Shown piece after piece: positions 43,781 to 52,059 of a DNA stretch of 64,000 bases; position 1 is the stretch's first letter, and the number at the start of each line of letters is the position of its first letter. Origin of the DNA: Streptomyces sp. XY006. GTDB lineage: Bacteria > Actinomycetota > Actinomycetes > Streptomycetales > Streptomycetaceae. Under the pieces are notes generated by a model, which saw nothing but the letters and a program-made list of their open reading frames with translations, made no database searches and was not told the origin of the DNA. The stretch is from NCBI RefSeq assembly GCF_002237655.1, contig NZ_NOKT01000017.1, positions 1 through 64,000 of the forward strand. The letters are read 5' to 3'. A program made the translations under genes and the position numbers.

Positions 43781-44668
43781 GGCGGGTCGTCACTCCTTGC
43801 TGACACGTCACGAGTTCAAGCGGCTCCGTCAGGTTATTCGCATGCATGCGAGATGAACTACGGGTGACGTGGCACATTGGCGCAAAGTGGTTCCGACATC
43901 GACTTGATGAAGTAGCGGCTATTTGACGAAGTGCGCCGGACGCCATTGGGCCGTCCTTCGCTTTCGATACAGGATCGGACCGAACAGCCGGCCGAGGCCC
44001 GGCTCGGCCACTCCGTCTGCCGAGGGAGCACCGCGTGCGTGAACCACACCGCCGTCCTCGACGGCCCTGCACGGGACCTGTCCGCATCCCGTACGCGGAC
44101 CTGTGCCGAGCGCTCGCCACCTGGGCGAACGACCTGTTTTCCGTCGTCCCGTCCGGTCCGGGCTCCCGGGGCGGACGCACGGGCGGCCTCTGGGCGCCCG
44201 GCCGTGCCGGGCCGGGCACGGGCCGGTGACGGCCGTTCCGGTTTCCCGGCCCGCCGTCGGTGCCGGACGGCCGGGAAAGCGGCTCGTCCCGGCCGGTAAC
44301 GCATTTGCGGGGCAGGCGTCTTTGCGTGCTCCGGCGCCGGGTCCACCGCAAAGCGAGCAATTCCCACGCGCGGGGTTCCCGCGGCCTATCCCACGACCAG
44401 AGCCATCACCGTAGCCACCACCAGAGCTATTTCGCGTGCCGGACAAAGCGGCGGTCGTCGCGCCCCGGCGCGCGGACGGGCACCACCCGCACGGACCGCG
44501 GCGGCGCCGCTCGTGCGGCTTGTCCGATGACCGGCGGCCCCGGCGCGCCCCGGTGCGCGCCCCGGCCCCGCCGGCCCACGTCCGAGACCCGCACGGCTGC
44601 GCAGTCACGGGGTTCGCCCGCCCCGGCGATGGCGCGCCGAGTCATGCCATTCGCCGAAGGAGACACCA
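43781..44668. promoter_or_regulatory. Long intergenic region before the 3-hydroxyanthranilate operon
   Basis: An 888-base gap between the transaldolase (minus) and DAHP synthase (plus) genes. The part at 43840-43975 is A/T-rich for this genome and includes a GCATGCATGC palindrome and the third gatacag site, TTTCGATACAG (43962-43972). A direct repeat ACCAGAGCYAT occurs at 44396 and again about 24 bases later. Apart from one small possible gene (44035-44229) I see no coding sequence. Confidence 0.45.
44035..44229 (+). CDS. Possible small protein of 64 residues
   Basis: A GTG-initiated frame with GAGGGAG nine bases upstream. The first third has weak codon bias; from residue 16 on the third positions are mostly G/C, including the run RIPYADLCRALATWANDLFS. 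The start lies 62 bases after the TTTCGATACAG site, almost the same as the 61 bases seen for the metalloprotease gene. No family is recognised. Confidence 0.3.
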   Translation: MREPHRRPRRPCTGPVRIPYADLCRALATWANDLFSVVPSGPGSRGGRTGGLWAPGRAGPGTGR

Positions 44669-45841
44669 GTGGACGACGCTCTGCTCGACATCAAGGACAA
44701 ACCGGCCCGGCAGCAGCCCGATTGGGGCGACGCGTCCCGGGTGCGGCAGGTCGCGGAGACGCTGGCCAGCCGCCCGGCCCTGGTCGACGCCGAGGACGTC
44801 GACACGCTGCGCTCGCTGCTGGCCCGGGTCGCCTCCGGAGAGGCCCTGGTCGTCCAGTCCGGCGACTGCGCCGAGGACCCCGCCGAGTGCACGCCCGGCT
44901 ATGTCGCCCGGAAGACCGCCGTGCTGGACCTGCTGGCCGGCGCCCTGAAGATGATCACGCACAAGCCGGTGATCCGGGTGGGCCGTATCGCGGGCCAGTT
45001 CGGCAAGCCCCGCTCCAGCCCCACCGAACTGGTGGGCGGGGTGGAACTGCCGTCCTACCGGGGCCACATGGTCAACGGCCCGGAGCCGGACCCGCAGAGC
45101 CGGCGCCCGGAGCCCCGGCGCATCCTGGACTGCTACGCGGCGGCCGGCGAGATCATGACCCACCTCGGCTGGCGGGACACCGGACGGCGGCACACCATCG
45201 AGCCGCGCGTGTGGACCAGCCACGAGGCGCTGATCCTCGACTACGAACTCCCCATGGTCCGCCGGGACGAGCGGGGCCGGCTCGTCCTCACCTCCACGCA
45301 CTGGCCCTGGATCGGGGAGCGCACCCGGCAGCTCGACGGCGCCCACGTCGCCCTGTTGTCCCGGGTCGTCAATCCGGTCGCCTGCAAGATCGGCCCGAAG
45401 GTGACGCCCGACGAACTGCTCGGGCTGTGCGAACGGCTCGACCCCGAGCGGGAGAAGGGACGGCTGACCCTGATCGCCCGCATGGGGGCCGCCACGGTCG
45501 GCGACCGGCTGCCGAAGCTGGTGGCCGCGGCGCGTGAGGCCGGGCATCCGGTGATCTGGCTGACCGACGCCATGCACGGCAACACCGTCACCCTGCCGGG
45601 CGGACTCAAGACGCGCTACATGGAGACGATCGAGCGGGAGATCCAGGAGTTCCAGGAGGCCGTCCGCTCCGAGGGCGGGATCATCGGCGGGCTGCACCTG
45701 GAGACCACCCCGGACGACGTCACCGAGTGCGTCCCCAACGACGGCTGCGTCGACCACGTCGCGGACAAGTACACGTCCTACTGCGACCCGCGCCTCAACC
45801 CGAGCCAGGCCGTCGCCGTGGCCTCGGCCTGGCTCGGCTGA
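44669..45841 (+). CDS. phzC: 3-deoxy-7-phosphoheptulonate (DAHP) synthase, class II
   Basis: First shikimate-pathway enzyme, joining phosphoenolpyruvate and erythrose 4-phosphate. The 390 residues match the plant-type class II enzymes: VQSGDCAED, IRVGRIAGQFGKPRS, WTSHEALILDYE, PVACKIGPK, RMGA and GGLHLETTPDDVTEC. AAGGAG precedes the GTG. It is shorter than the roughly 460-residue housekeeping form, as is usual for cluster-linked PhzC-like copies. It opens a six-gene operon and should raise carbon flow into chorismate. Confidence 0.93.
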   Translation: MDDALLDIKDKPARQQPDWGDASRVRQVAETLASRPALVDAEDVDTLRSLLARVASGEALVVQSGDCAEDPAECTPGYVARKTAVLDLLAGALKMITHKPVIRVGRIAGQFGKPRSSPTELVGGVELPSYRGHMVNGPEPDPQSRRPEPRRILDCYAAAGEIMTHLGWRDTGRRHTIEPRVWTSHEALILDYELPMVRRDERGRLVLTSTHWPWIGERTRQLDGAHVALLSRVVNPVACKIGPKVTPDELLGLCERLDPEREKGRLTLIARMGAATVGDRLPKLVAAAREAGHPVIWLTDAMHGNTVTLPGGLKTRYMETIEREIQEFQEAVRSEGGIIGGLHLETTPDDVTECVPNDGCVDHVADKYTSYCDPRLNPSQAVAVASAWLG

Positions 45842-45918
45842 CGGCTCGGCCACTCTCCCCCGCCCGGCCGGCCGCGGCACGGCGGTCGGGCCCACACGCA
45901 GATGAGGAGGTCCGGAAG

Positions 45919-46689
45919 ATGGACGGAAAGGTCGCACTCGTCACCGGAGCGGCGGGCGGCATCGGCGAGGCGGTGGCCCGCACCCTCGGCGAACGCGGCG
46001 CGGTGGTGGCAGCCGTGGACCGCGACGCCGACCGGCTGCGGCACGTGGTGGACAAGTTGCGCGCGGACGGCCTGGAGGCGCTCGCCCTGCCCGCCGACGT
46101 CAGCGACGCCCGGGACGTCGACGCCGTCGTGGACGAGGCCGAGCAGCGGCTCGGTCCGCTGGAGTACCTGGTCAACGGGGCCGGTGTGCTGCGTCTGGGC
46201 ACCGTGCGCGACCTCACCCCCGAGGACTGGACGACGACGTTCGCCGTCAACGCCACCGGTGTGTTCCTGATGTCGCGGGCCGTCGTCGACCGGATGCTGC
46301 CGCGCCGGCGCGGCGCGATCGTCACCGTGGCGTCCAACGCCGCCGCCACCCCGCGGGTGCAGATGGCCGCCTACGGCGCGTCCAAGGCGGCGGCGACCAT
46401 GTTCACCAAGAGCCTGGGCCTGGAGGTCGCCCGGGACGGCATCCGCTGCAACGTGGTCGCGCCGGGCTCGACCACCACCCCGATGCTCACGTCCATGTGG
46501 CACGACGAGTCGGGTCCGAAGCACACGGTGGAGGGACGGCTGGACGCCTTCCGGGTCGGCATCCCGCTGGGCAAGCTGGCCCGCCCCTCGGACGTCGCCG
46601 GCGCCGTCGCCTTCCTGCTGTCCGACGAGGCCTCCCACATCACCCTGCACGAACTCACCGTCGACGGCGGCGCCGCGCTCGGCGCCTAG
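45919..46689 (+). CDS. SDR dehydrogenase, DhbA/EntA-like; probable DHHA dehydrogenase
   Basis: A 256-residue short-chain dehydrogenase. The cofactor motif is TGAAGGIGEA and the catalytic block is VASNAAATPRVQMAAYGASK (Ser, Tyr, Lys); it ends VDGGAALGA like EntA. EntA-type enzymes oxidise 2,3-dihydro-2,3-dihydroxybenzoate. With PhzD and PhzE as neighbours the likely substrate is trans-2,3-dihydro-3-hydroxyanthranilate, giving 3-hydroxyanthranilate. GGAGG lies nine bases before the ATG. Confidence 0.9.
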   Translation: MDGKVALVTGAAGGIGEAVARTLGERGAVVAAVDRDADRLRHVVDKLRADGLEALALPADVSDARDVDAVVDEAEQRLGPLEYLVNGAGVLRLGTVRDLTPEDWTTTFAVNATGVFLMSRAVVDRMLPRRRGAIVTVASNAAATPRVQMAAYGASKAAATMFTKSLGLEVARDGIRCNVVAPGSTTTPMLTSMWHDESGPKHTVEGRLDAFRVGIPLGKLARPSDVAGAVAFLLSDEASHITLHELTVDGGAALGA

Positions 46690-46732
46690 GCCCCCACTCC
46701 CCACCGACGTCAGGCGACCAGGAGAAGAGTCC

Positions 46733-47356
46733 ATGGCAGGCATACCCGAGATCTCCCCCTACCCGATGCCGACGGCCGGCGACCTGCCCGGCAACGTCGC
46801 CCGGTGGTCCGTCGACCCGGACCGCGCCGTGCTGCTGGTGCACGACATGCAACGCTACTTCCTGCGGCCCCTCCCCGAGGGCCTGCGCGAGGAACTCGTG
46901 CGCAACGCCCGGCAGGTGCGCGAGCACTGCGCCGCGCTCGGCGTGCCGGTGGCGTACACCGCGCAGCCCGGCGGCATGACCGACGAACAGCGGGGCCTGC
47001 TCAAGGACTTCTGGGGCCCGGGCATGCGCACCGCGCCCGCCGACCGGCAGGTCGTCGACGAACTGGCCCCGGCTCCCGGCGACTGGCAGCTCACCAAGTG
47101 GCGCTACAGCGCGTTCTTCCGCTCCGACCTGCTGGAGCGGATGCGCGCCGCGGGCCGGGACCAGCTGGTGCTGTGCGGCGTGTACGCCCACGTGGGCGTG
47201 CTGATGACCGCGGTCGAGGCCTTCACGCACGACATCCAGCCGTTCCTGGTCGCCGACGCCACGGCCGACTTCTCCGAGTACCACCACCGGCTGGCCCTGG
47301 AGTACGCGGCGCAGCGCTGCGCCGTCGTCGTCACCACCAAGGAGGTCCTGGCATGA
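46733..47356 (+). CDS. phzD: PhzD-type ADIC hydrolase (isochorismatase family)
   Basis: A 207-residue isochorismatase-fold enzyme. It matches PhzD closely: VHDMQRYFL (catalytic Asp), LTKWRYSAFF (Lys) and VLCGVYAHVGVLMTAVEAF. The position that is Cys in most isochorismatase-fold hydrolases is Val in GVYAHVGV, as in PhzD, which removes pyruvate from aminodeoxyisochorismate without a nucleophilic Cys. The product would be dihydrohydroxyanthranilate. It overlaps phzE by four bases. Confidence 0.94.
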   Translation: MAGIPEISPYPMPTAGDLPGNVARWSVDPDRAVLLVHDMQRYFLRPLPEGLREELVRNARQVREHCAALGVPVAYTAQPGGMTDEQRGLLKDFWGPGMRTAPADRQVVDELAPAPGDWQLTKWRYSAFFRSDLLERMRAAGRDQLVLCGVYAHVGVLMTAVEAFTHDIQPFLVADATADFSEYHHRLALEYAAQRCAVVVTTKEVLA

Positions 47357-49323
47357 CCGGCACCCCGAGCGGCGACCTGCTCGGCCGGATCCTGGGCGAA
47401 CGGCCCCCGGCCGCCTACGCCCTGCTGCACCGACCCGAGACGACGGGCCCGGGCGTGCTGGACGTCGTCGTCGGCGAGACGGCCGAGCCGCGCACCCTCG
47501 CCGAACTGCCCCTGCCCGACGCCCCGGAGCCCGCCGCCGGCCCCCGCCACGAGGTGCTGGCCCTCGTGCCCTACCGGCAGATCGCGGAGCGCGGCTTCGA
47601 CTGCCCCGACGACGGCACACCGCTGCTCGCGATGGCCGTCACGGACCAGGCCACCGTCCCCGTCGCCGAGGTGCTGACCCGGATCCCCGATCTGCCGGTC
47701 GAGCTGTCCGGCGGCCGTTTCGACGTGCCGGACGAGGAGTACGCCGCCACCGTGCGCCGGGTCGTCCGGGACGAGATCGGCACCGGCGAGGGCGCCAACT
47801 TCGTCATCAAGCGCACCTACACCGCCGACATCACCGGCTACACCCCGCGGCACGCCCTGGCGGTCTTCCGGCGCCTGCTGCAGCGCGAGAGCGGCGCCCA
47901 CTGGACGTTCCTGGTGCACACCGGCTCCCGCACCCTCGTCGGCGCCACGCCCGAGCGGCACATCAGCCTGCGCGAGGGCCTGGCGGTGATGAACCCCATC
48001 AGCGGCACCTACCGCTACCCGGCCACGGGCCCGACCCTGCCGCAGGTGCTCGACTTCCTCGCCGACCGCAAGGAGGCCGACGAGCTGTACATGGTCGTGG
48101 ACGAGGAACTGAAGATGATGGCCCGCATCTGCGAGTCGGGCGGCCGGGTGGTCGGCCCGTACCTCAAGGAGATGGCGCGCCTCGCCCACACCGAGTACTT
48201 CATCGAGGGGCACAGCACGCGGGACCCGCGCGACATCCTGCGCGAGACGCTGTTCGCCCCGACGGTCACCGGCAGCCCGCTGGAGAACGCCTGCCGGGTC
48301 ATCAAGCGGTACGAGCCCGAGGGCCGCCGCTACTACAGCGGCGTCGTCGCGCTCATCGGCCGCGACGAACACGGGGACCGGGCGCTGGACTCCTCCATCC
48401 TGATCCGCACCGCCGACATCGACGCCTCCGGACGGCTGCGGATCGGGGTCGGCGCCACGCTCGTGCGGCACTCCGACCCCGAGAGCGAGGTCGCCGAGAC
48501 GGCGGCGAAGGCGGCGGGCCTGCTCGCGGCCATCGAGAGCGACGGGCCCTCCCGGTTCAGCAACCACCCGCAGGTCCTGGCGGCCCTGGAGCAGCGCAAC
48601 TCCACCCTCGCCGGCTTCTGGCTCGCCGGGAAGGGCGCGGCGGCGGAGCCGGATCCGGATCCGGTGCTGAGCGGGCGCCGGGTGCTGGTCGTCGACGCCG
48701 AGGACACCTTCACGTCGATGCTCGACCACCAACTGCGGTCCCTGGGACTGCGGGTGACGGTCCGCCGCTTCGACGAGGAGTACTCCCCGGACGGATACGA
48801 CCTCGTCGTCATGGGCCCGGGACCGGGCGACCCGCGCGACGTCGAGCACCCCAAGATCGCCCATCTGCGGGCCACGGTGCGCACTCTGCTGGACGAACGG
48901 CGCCCGTTCCTCGCCGTCTGCCTCAGCCACCAGACGCTGTCCACCCTGCTCGGCTTCCCGCTGGTGCGGCGGGCGGTCCCCAACCAGGGCGTGCAGCGGG
49001 AGATCGACCTGTTCGGGGCACGGGAACGGGTCGGCTTCTACAACACGTTCGCCGCCCGCGCCGAGGAGGACAAGGCCGAGTGCGAGGGGGTCGGCGTGGT
49101 GGAGATCAGCCGCGATCCCGACACGGGCGAGGTGCACGCCCTGCGCGGCCCGCACTTCGCGTCGATGCAGTTCCACCCCGAGTCGGTGCTCACCCAGGAC
49201 GGGGTGCGCATCGTGGGCGGCCTGATCAAGGAGGTCCTCCCCGGCAGCGGGGCGGTCTCCCCCGGCACGAGGGGAAAGGAGCGCGGCACCGTTGAGCAGG
49301 TTGCGCTGGCTGACCGCGGGTGA
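47353..49323 (+). CDS. phzE: PhzE-type 2-amino-2-desoxyisochorismate synthase
   Basis: A 656-residue fusion. Residues 1-430 are a chorismate-binding (TrpE-like) domain with NFVIKRTYTADI, GSRTLVGATPERHISL, NPISGTYRYP and YYSGVVALIG. Residues 440-640 are a class I glutamine amidotransferase with GPGPGDPRD, the Cys in FLAVCLSHQTL and the His-Glu of QFHPESV. This is the PhzE layout; anthranilate synthases would also release pyruvate. Its last 32 bases overlap the chorismate synthase gene. Confidence 0.95.
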   Translation: MTGTPSGDLLGRILGERPPAAYALLHRPETTGPGVLDVVVGETAEPRTLAELPLPDAPEPAAGPRHEVLALVPYRQIAERGFDCPDDGTPLLAMAVTDQATVPVAEVLTRIPDLPVELSGGRFDVPDEEYAATVRRVVRDEIGTGEGANFVIKRTYTADITGYTPRHALAVFRRLLQRESGAHWTFLVHTGSRTLVGATPERHISLREGLAVMNPISGTYRYPATGPTLPQVLDFLADRKEADELYMVVDEELKMMARICESGGRVVGPYLKEMARLAHTEYFIEGHSTRDPRDILRETLFAPTVTGSPLENACRVIKRYEPEGRRYYSGVVALIGRDEHGDRALDSSILIRTADIDASGRLRIGVGATLVRHSDPESEVAETAAKAAGLLAAIESDGPSRFSNHPQVLAALEQRNSTLAGFWLAGKGAAAEPDPDPVLSGRRVLVVDAEDTFTSMLDHQLRSLGLRVTVRRFDEEYSPDGYDLVVMGPGPGDPRDVEHPKIAHLRATVRTLLDERRPFLAVCLSHQTLSTLLGFPLVRRAVPNQGVQREIDLFGARERVGFYNTFAARAEEDKAECEGVGVVEISRDPDTGEVHALRGPHFASMQFHPESVLTQDGVRIVGGLIKEVLPGSGAVSPGTRGKERGTVEQVALADRG

Positions 49324-50476
49324 GTCCCACGGTCCCGCACTCGTCGCGACGCTGGAGGGTCTTCCCGCCGGCGTGCCGATCACCACGGACATGGTGGCGG
49401 ACCATCTCGCGAGGCGGCGGCTGGGCTACGGCCGCGGTGCCCGGATGAAGTTCGAGCGGGACGAGGTCACCTTCCTGGGCGGGGTCCGGCACGGCCTGAC
49501 GCTGGGCTCTCCGGTGGCGATCATGGTGGGCAACACGGAGTGGCCCAAGTGGGAGCAGGTCATGGCGGCCGATCCGGTCGACCCGGAGGTGCTGGCGGGG
49601 CTGGCCCGTAACGCCCCGCTGACCCGGCCGCGTCCGGGCCACGCCGATCTGGCGGGCATGCAGAAGTACGGCTTCGACGAGGCCCGGCCGATCCTGGAGC
49701 GGGCCTCGGCGCGGGAGACCGCGGCCCGGGTGGCGCTGGGCGCGGTGGCCCGGTCGTACCTGAAGGAGACCACCGGCGTCGAGATCGTCTCCCACGTCGT
49801 CGAGCTGGCGGCGGCGAAGGCCCCCAAGGGCGTCTACCCGACGCCGGCGGATGTGGAGCGGCTGGACGCGGACCCGGTGCGCTGTCTGGACGCGGACGCC
49901 TCGAAGGCGATGGTCGCCGAGATCGACCAGGCCCACAAGGACGGCGACACCCTCGGCGGCGTGGTGGAGATCCTGGCCTACGGCGTACCGGTGGGTCTGG
50001 GTTCGCATGTGCACTGGGACCGCAAGCTCGACGCCCGGCTCGCGGGCGCGCTCATGGGCATCCAGGCCATCAAGGGCGTCGAGATCGGCGACGGCTTCGA
50101 GCTGGCGCGGGTGCCGGGCTCGGAGGCGCACGACGAGATCGTCGCCACCGAGCAGGGCGTCAGACGGGCGTCGGGCCGTTCCGGCGGCACCGAGGGCGGT
50201 CTGACCACGGGTGAACTGCTGCGGGTGCGTGCCGCGATGAAGCCCATCGCGACCGTGCCGCGCGCCCTGCAGACCGTCGACGTCAGCACTGGTGAGGCCG
50301 CGCAGGCCCACCATCAGCGTTCCGACGTGTGCGCGGTCCCGGCCGCCGGCATCGTGGCGGAGGCGATGGTGGCGCTGGTGCTGGCGGACGCGGTGGCGGA
50401 GAAGTTCGGTGGTGACAGCGTGGCCGAGACCCGCCGCAACGTCACCTCCTACCTCGACCACCTCGCCATCCGATGA
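49292..50476 (+). CDS. aroC: Chorismate synthase
   Basis: Converts EPSP to chorismate with reduced FMN. A full 394-residue enzyme: RWLTAGESHGPALVATLEGL, RRLGYGRGARM, PGHADLAGMQKYGF, RASARETAARVALGA, SGRSGGTEGG and HHQRSDVCAVPAAGIVAEA. The TTG start follows AAAGGAG and lies inside the end of phzE. It is very like the housekeeping Streptomyces enzyme, so I take it as a duplicate recruited to feed this operon; whether another aroC exists cannot be seen here. Confidence 0.95.
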   Translation: MSRLRWLTAGESHGPALVATLEGLPAGVPITTDMVADHLARRRLGYGRGARMKFERDEVTFLGGVRHGLTLGSPVAIMVGNTEWPKWEQVMAADPVDPEVLAGLARNAPLTRPRPGHADLAGMQKYGFDEARPILERASARETAARVALGAVARSYLKETTGVEIVSHVVELAAAKAPKGVYPTPADVERLDADPVRCLDADASKAMVAEIDQAHKDGDTLGGVVEILAYGVPVGLGSHVHWDRKLDARLAGALMGIQAIKGVEIGDGFELARVPGSEAHDEIVATEQGVRRASGRSGGTEGGLTTGELLRVRAAMKPIATVPRALQTVDVSTGEAAQAHHQRSDVCAVPAAGIVAEAMVALVLADAVAEKFGGDSVAETRRNVTSYLDHLAIR

Positions 50477-50994
50477 GCGGCCCGCTGGTCGTGCTGGTGG
50501 GCCCGATGGGCGTGGGCAAGTCCACCGTCGGACGGCTGCTGGCCGAACGGCTCGGCGTCTCCTACCGGGACACCGACGACGACATCGTCGCCGAGCAGGG
50601 CCGGACCATCGCCGAGATCTTCGCCGGCGAGGGCGAGGCAGCCTTCCGCGCCGTGGAGGCACGGGCGGTGGCCCGCGCCCTCGCCGGGCACGACGGCGTG
50701 CTCGCGCTCGGCGGCGGCGCGGTCCTGGATCCGCGGACCCGGGCGCTGCTGGACGGGCGGCCGGTGGTGTTCCTCGACGTGGACGCCGACGAGGCGGTCC
50801 GGCGGATCGGCCGGGATGCGGGCCGGCCGCTGCTGGCCGGTGATCCGCGGCGGCACTGGCGTGCGCTGGCCGCGGCACGCCGTCCGCTCTACAGGGAGGT
50901 CGCCCGGGCGGTCGTCGACACGAGCGGACGCGCCCCGGGCGGTGTCGTGGAGGCCGTGCTGGCGGCGCTGGCCCCGCGAGGGGTGCGGGCCTGA
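50473..50994 (+). CDS. aroK: Shikimate kinase
   Basis: Phosphorylates shikimate at the 3-hydroxyl. The 173 residues contain Walker A GPMGVGKST, the shikimate-binding RDTDDDIV and GEAAFRAVEARAV (FR.E) and LALGGGAVL. The ATG overlaps the aroC stop by four bases. It is the last gene of the operon, just before a strong hairpin. Confidence 0.94.
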   Translation: MSGPLVVLVGPMGVGKSTVGRLLAERLGVSYRDTDDDIVAEQGRTIAEIFAGEGEAAFRAVEARAVARALAGHDGVLALGGGAVLDPRTRALLDGRPVVFLDVDADEAVRRIGRDAGRPLLAGDPRRHWRALAAARRPLYREVARAVVDTSGRAPGGVVEAVLAALAPRGVRA

Positions 50995-51000
50995 GGCCCT

Positions 51001-51043
51001 CATACGAGAACTCCCCGCCTTCCGGGCGGGGAGTTCTCGTATG
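51001..51043. terminator. Perfect 19-bp hairpin between aroK and the N-acetyltransferase gene
   Basis: Arm CATACGAGAACTCCCCGCC (51001-51019) and its exact reverse complement (51025-51043) with a five-base loop, between convergent transcripts. Runs of A on the outer arm would give U-rich tails in neither direction, but the stem is very stable. Confidence 0.88.
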
Positions 51044-51055
51044 GCGGCGTGCCCG

Positions 51056-51958
51056 TCACCGTCGGGCGGCGAGGAAGTCGTGCAGCAGCCGTTCCTCCTC
51101 GGCGGTGAGCGGCAGCCCGAAGGTGGTGCGCACGGTGTCCACGGCCTCTCGGGGGCGCAGGACGCGCCGGCGCTGCTCGCCGTTGCGGTACTCGGTGATG
51201 AACTCGTTGTTCTTCAGCCGGTAGCGCTCCTCGTCGTCGGCCCGCTGGACCACGAGCTGTCCCACGAAGGGCGAGCCGGGGCGGGTGGAGCTGACGAAGT
51301 GGGCGGCCTCGAAGTCGACGGCGTACTGCGGTTCGGTGCGGAAGGCGTAGATGTCGAACCAGCCTTCGGGCCGCCGGTACTGCAGGATCCAGTGGCCGTC
51401 CTCGGTCGTCAGCCGCCACGACCAGCCGGCGACGGTGCTCTCCGCTCCCGGGTGGAGGGCGAGGGGTTCGATGAGCGCGGCGTAGCCGTAGCCGGGGTCG
51501 GCCAGCCACACGGTGTCGTCCGCCCGCACGAGCAGGGCCGTGTGGGAGCGGAACCGGCGCTTGGAGCTGCCCTCGCGGATGCGGACCAGGAGCCGGGTGA
51601 CGGGGAAGCCGAAGCGGTCCAGGGCGGCGGCGAACAGCAGGTTCGTCTCGTAGCAGTAGCCGCCGCGGCCCGCCCGGACGATCTTGCGCTGGACGGCGTC
51701 GATGTCTATGGAGACCGTGCGCCCGAGGGCGATGTCGACGTTCTCGAAGCACACGGAGTCCCGGTGGGCGCGGTGGAGCGCGCGCAGCGCCGGGAGCGAG
51801 GCCTCGCGCGGCCCCCGGTAGCCGACGCGGGCGAGGTAGGCGTCGAGGTCGAGCCGTGCGCTGCCCCACTCCGGGGAGTCGTCGACCACGAGGGGCAGGC
51901 CCGAGGGTTCGATGAGGGTGGTGTCCATGAGGGTGGTGTCCATGAGCGAGGTGTCCAT
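51056..51958 (-). CDS. Arylamine N-acetyltransferase family protein
   Basis: A 300-residue acyl transferase of the NAT/RifF family. The Cys-His-Asp triad is visible: Cys in GRGGYCYETN, His in RSHTALLV and Asp in WLADPGYG. VCFENVDIALG is also conserved. Such enzymes acylate aromatic amines or close macrolactams. The protein starts MDTSLMDTTLMDTTL, a threefold 15-base repeat giving three in-frame ATGs; the first has AAGGA upstream. Convergent with the 3-hydroxyanthranilate operon, whose product is an arylamine, so N-acylation of that product is a reasonable inference. Confidence 0.9.
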   Translation of the reverse strand: MDTSLMDTTLMDTTLIEPSGLPLVVDDSPEWGSARLDLDAYLARVGYRGPREASLPALRALHRAHRDSVCFENVDIALGRTVSIDIDAVQRKIVRAGRGGYCYETNLLFAAALDRFGFPVTRLLVRIREGSSKRRFRSHTALLVRADDTVWLADPGYGYAALIEPLALHPGAESTVAGWSWRLTTEDGHWILQYRRPEGWFDIYAFRTEPQYAVDFEAAHFVSSTRPGSPFVGQLVVQRADDEERYRLKNNEFITEYRNGEQRRRVLRPREAVDTVRTTFGLPLTAEEERLLHDFLAARR

Positions 51959-52059
51959 GAGCGTCCTTCCGCCGGTGCGAGAGGGGGATCGGATCGCACG
52001 GCGGTGCGGCGCGCGGCCCGCCCGGGCGCCGCACGCCGCACGCCGCGCCGGTGGGAGTG

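Noticed and set aside
46733..47356. Isochorismatase (EntB/DhbB type) for 2,3-dihydroxybenzoate siderophore
   Set aside because: The sequence follows PhzD, including Val at the usual Cys position, and the neighbour is PhzE-like rather than an isochorismate synthase.
44669..50994. Phenazine cluster
   Set aside because: phzA/B, phzF and phzG are not present; an EntA-like dehydrogenase takes the place of PhzF, pointing to 3-hydroxyanthranilate.
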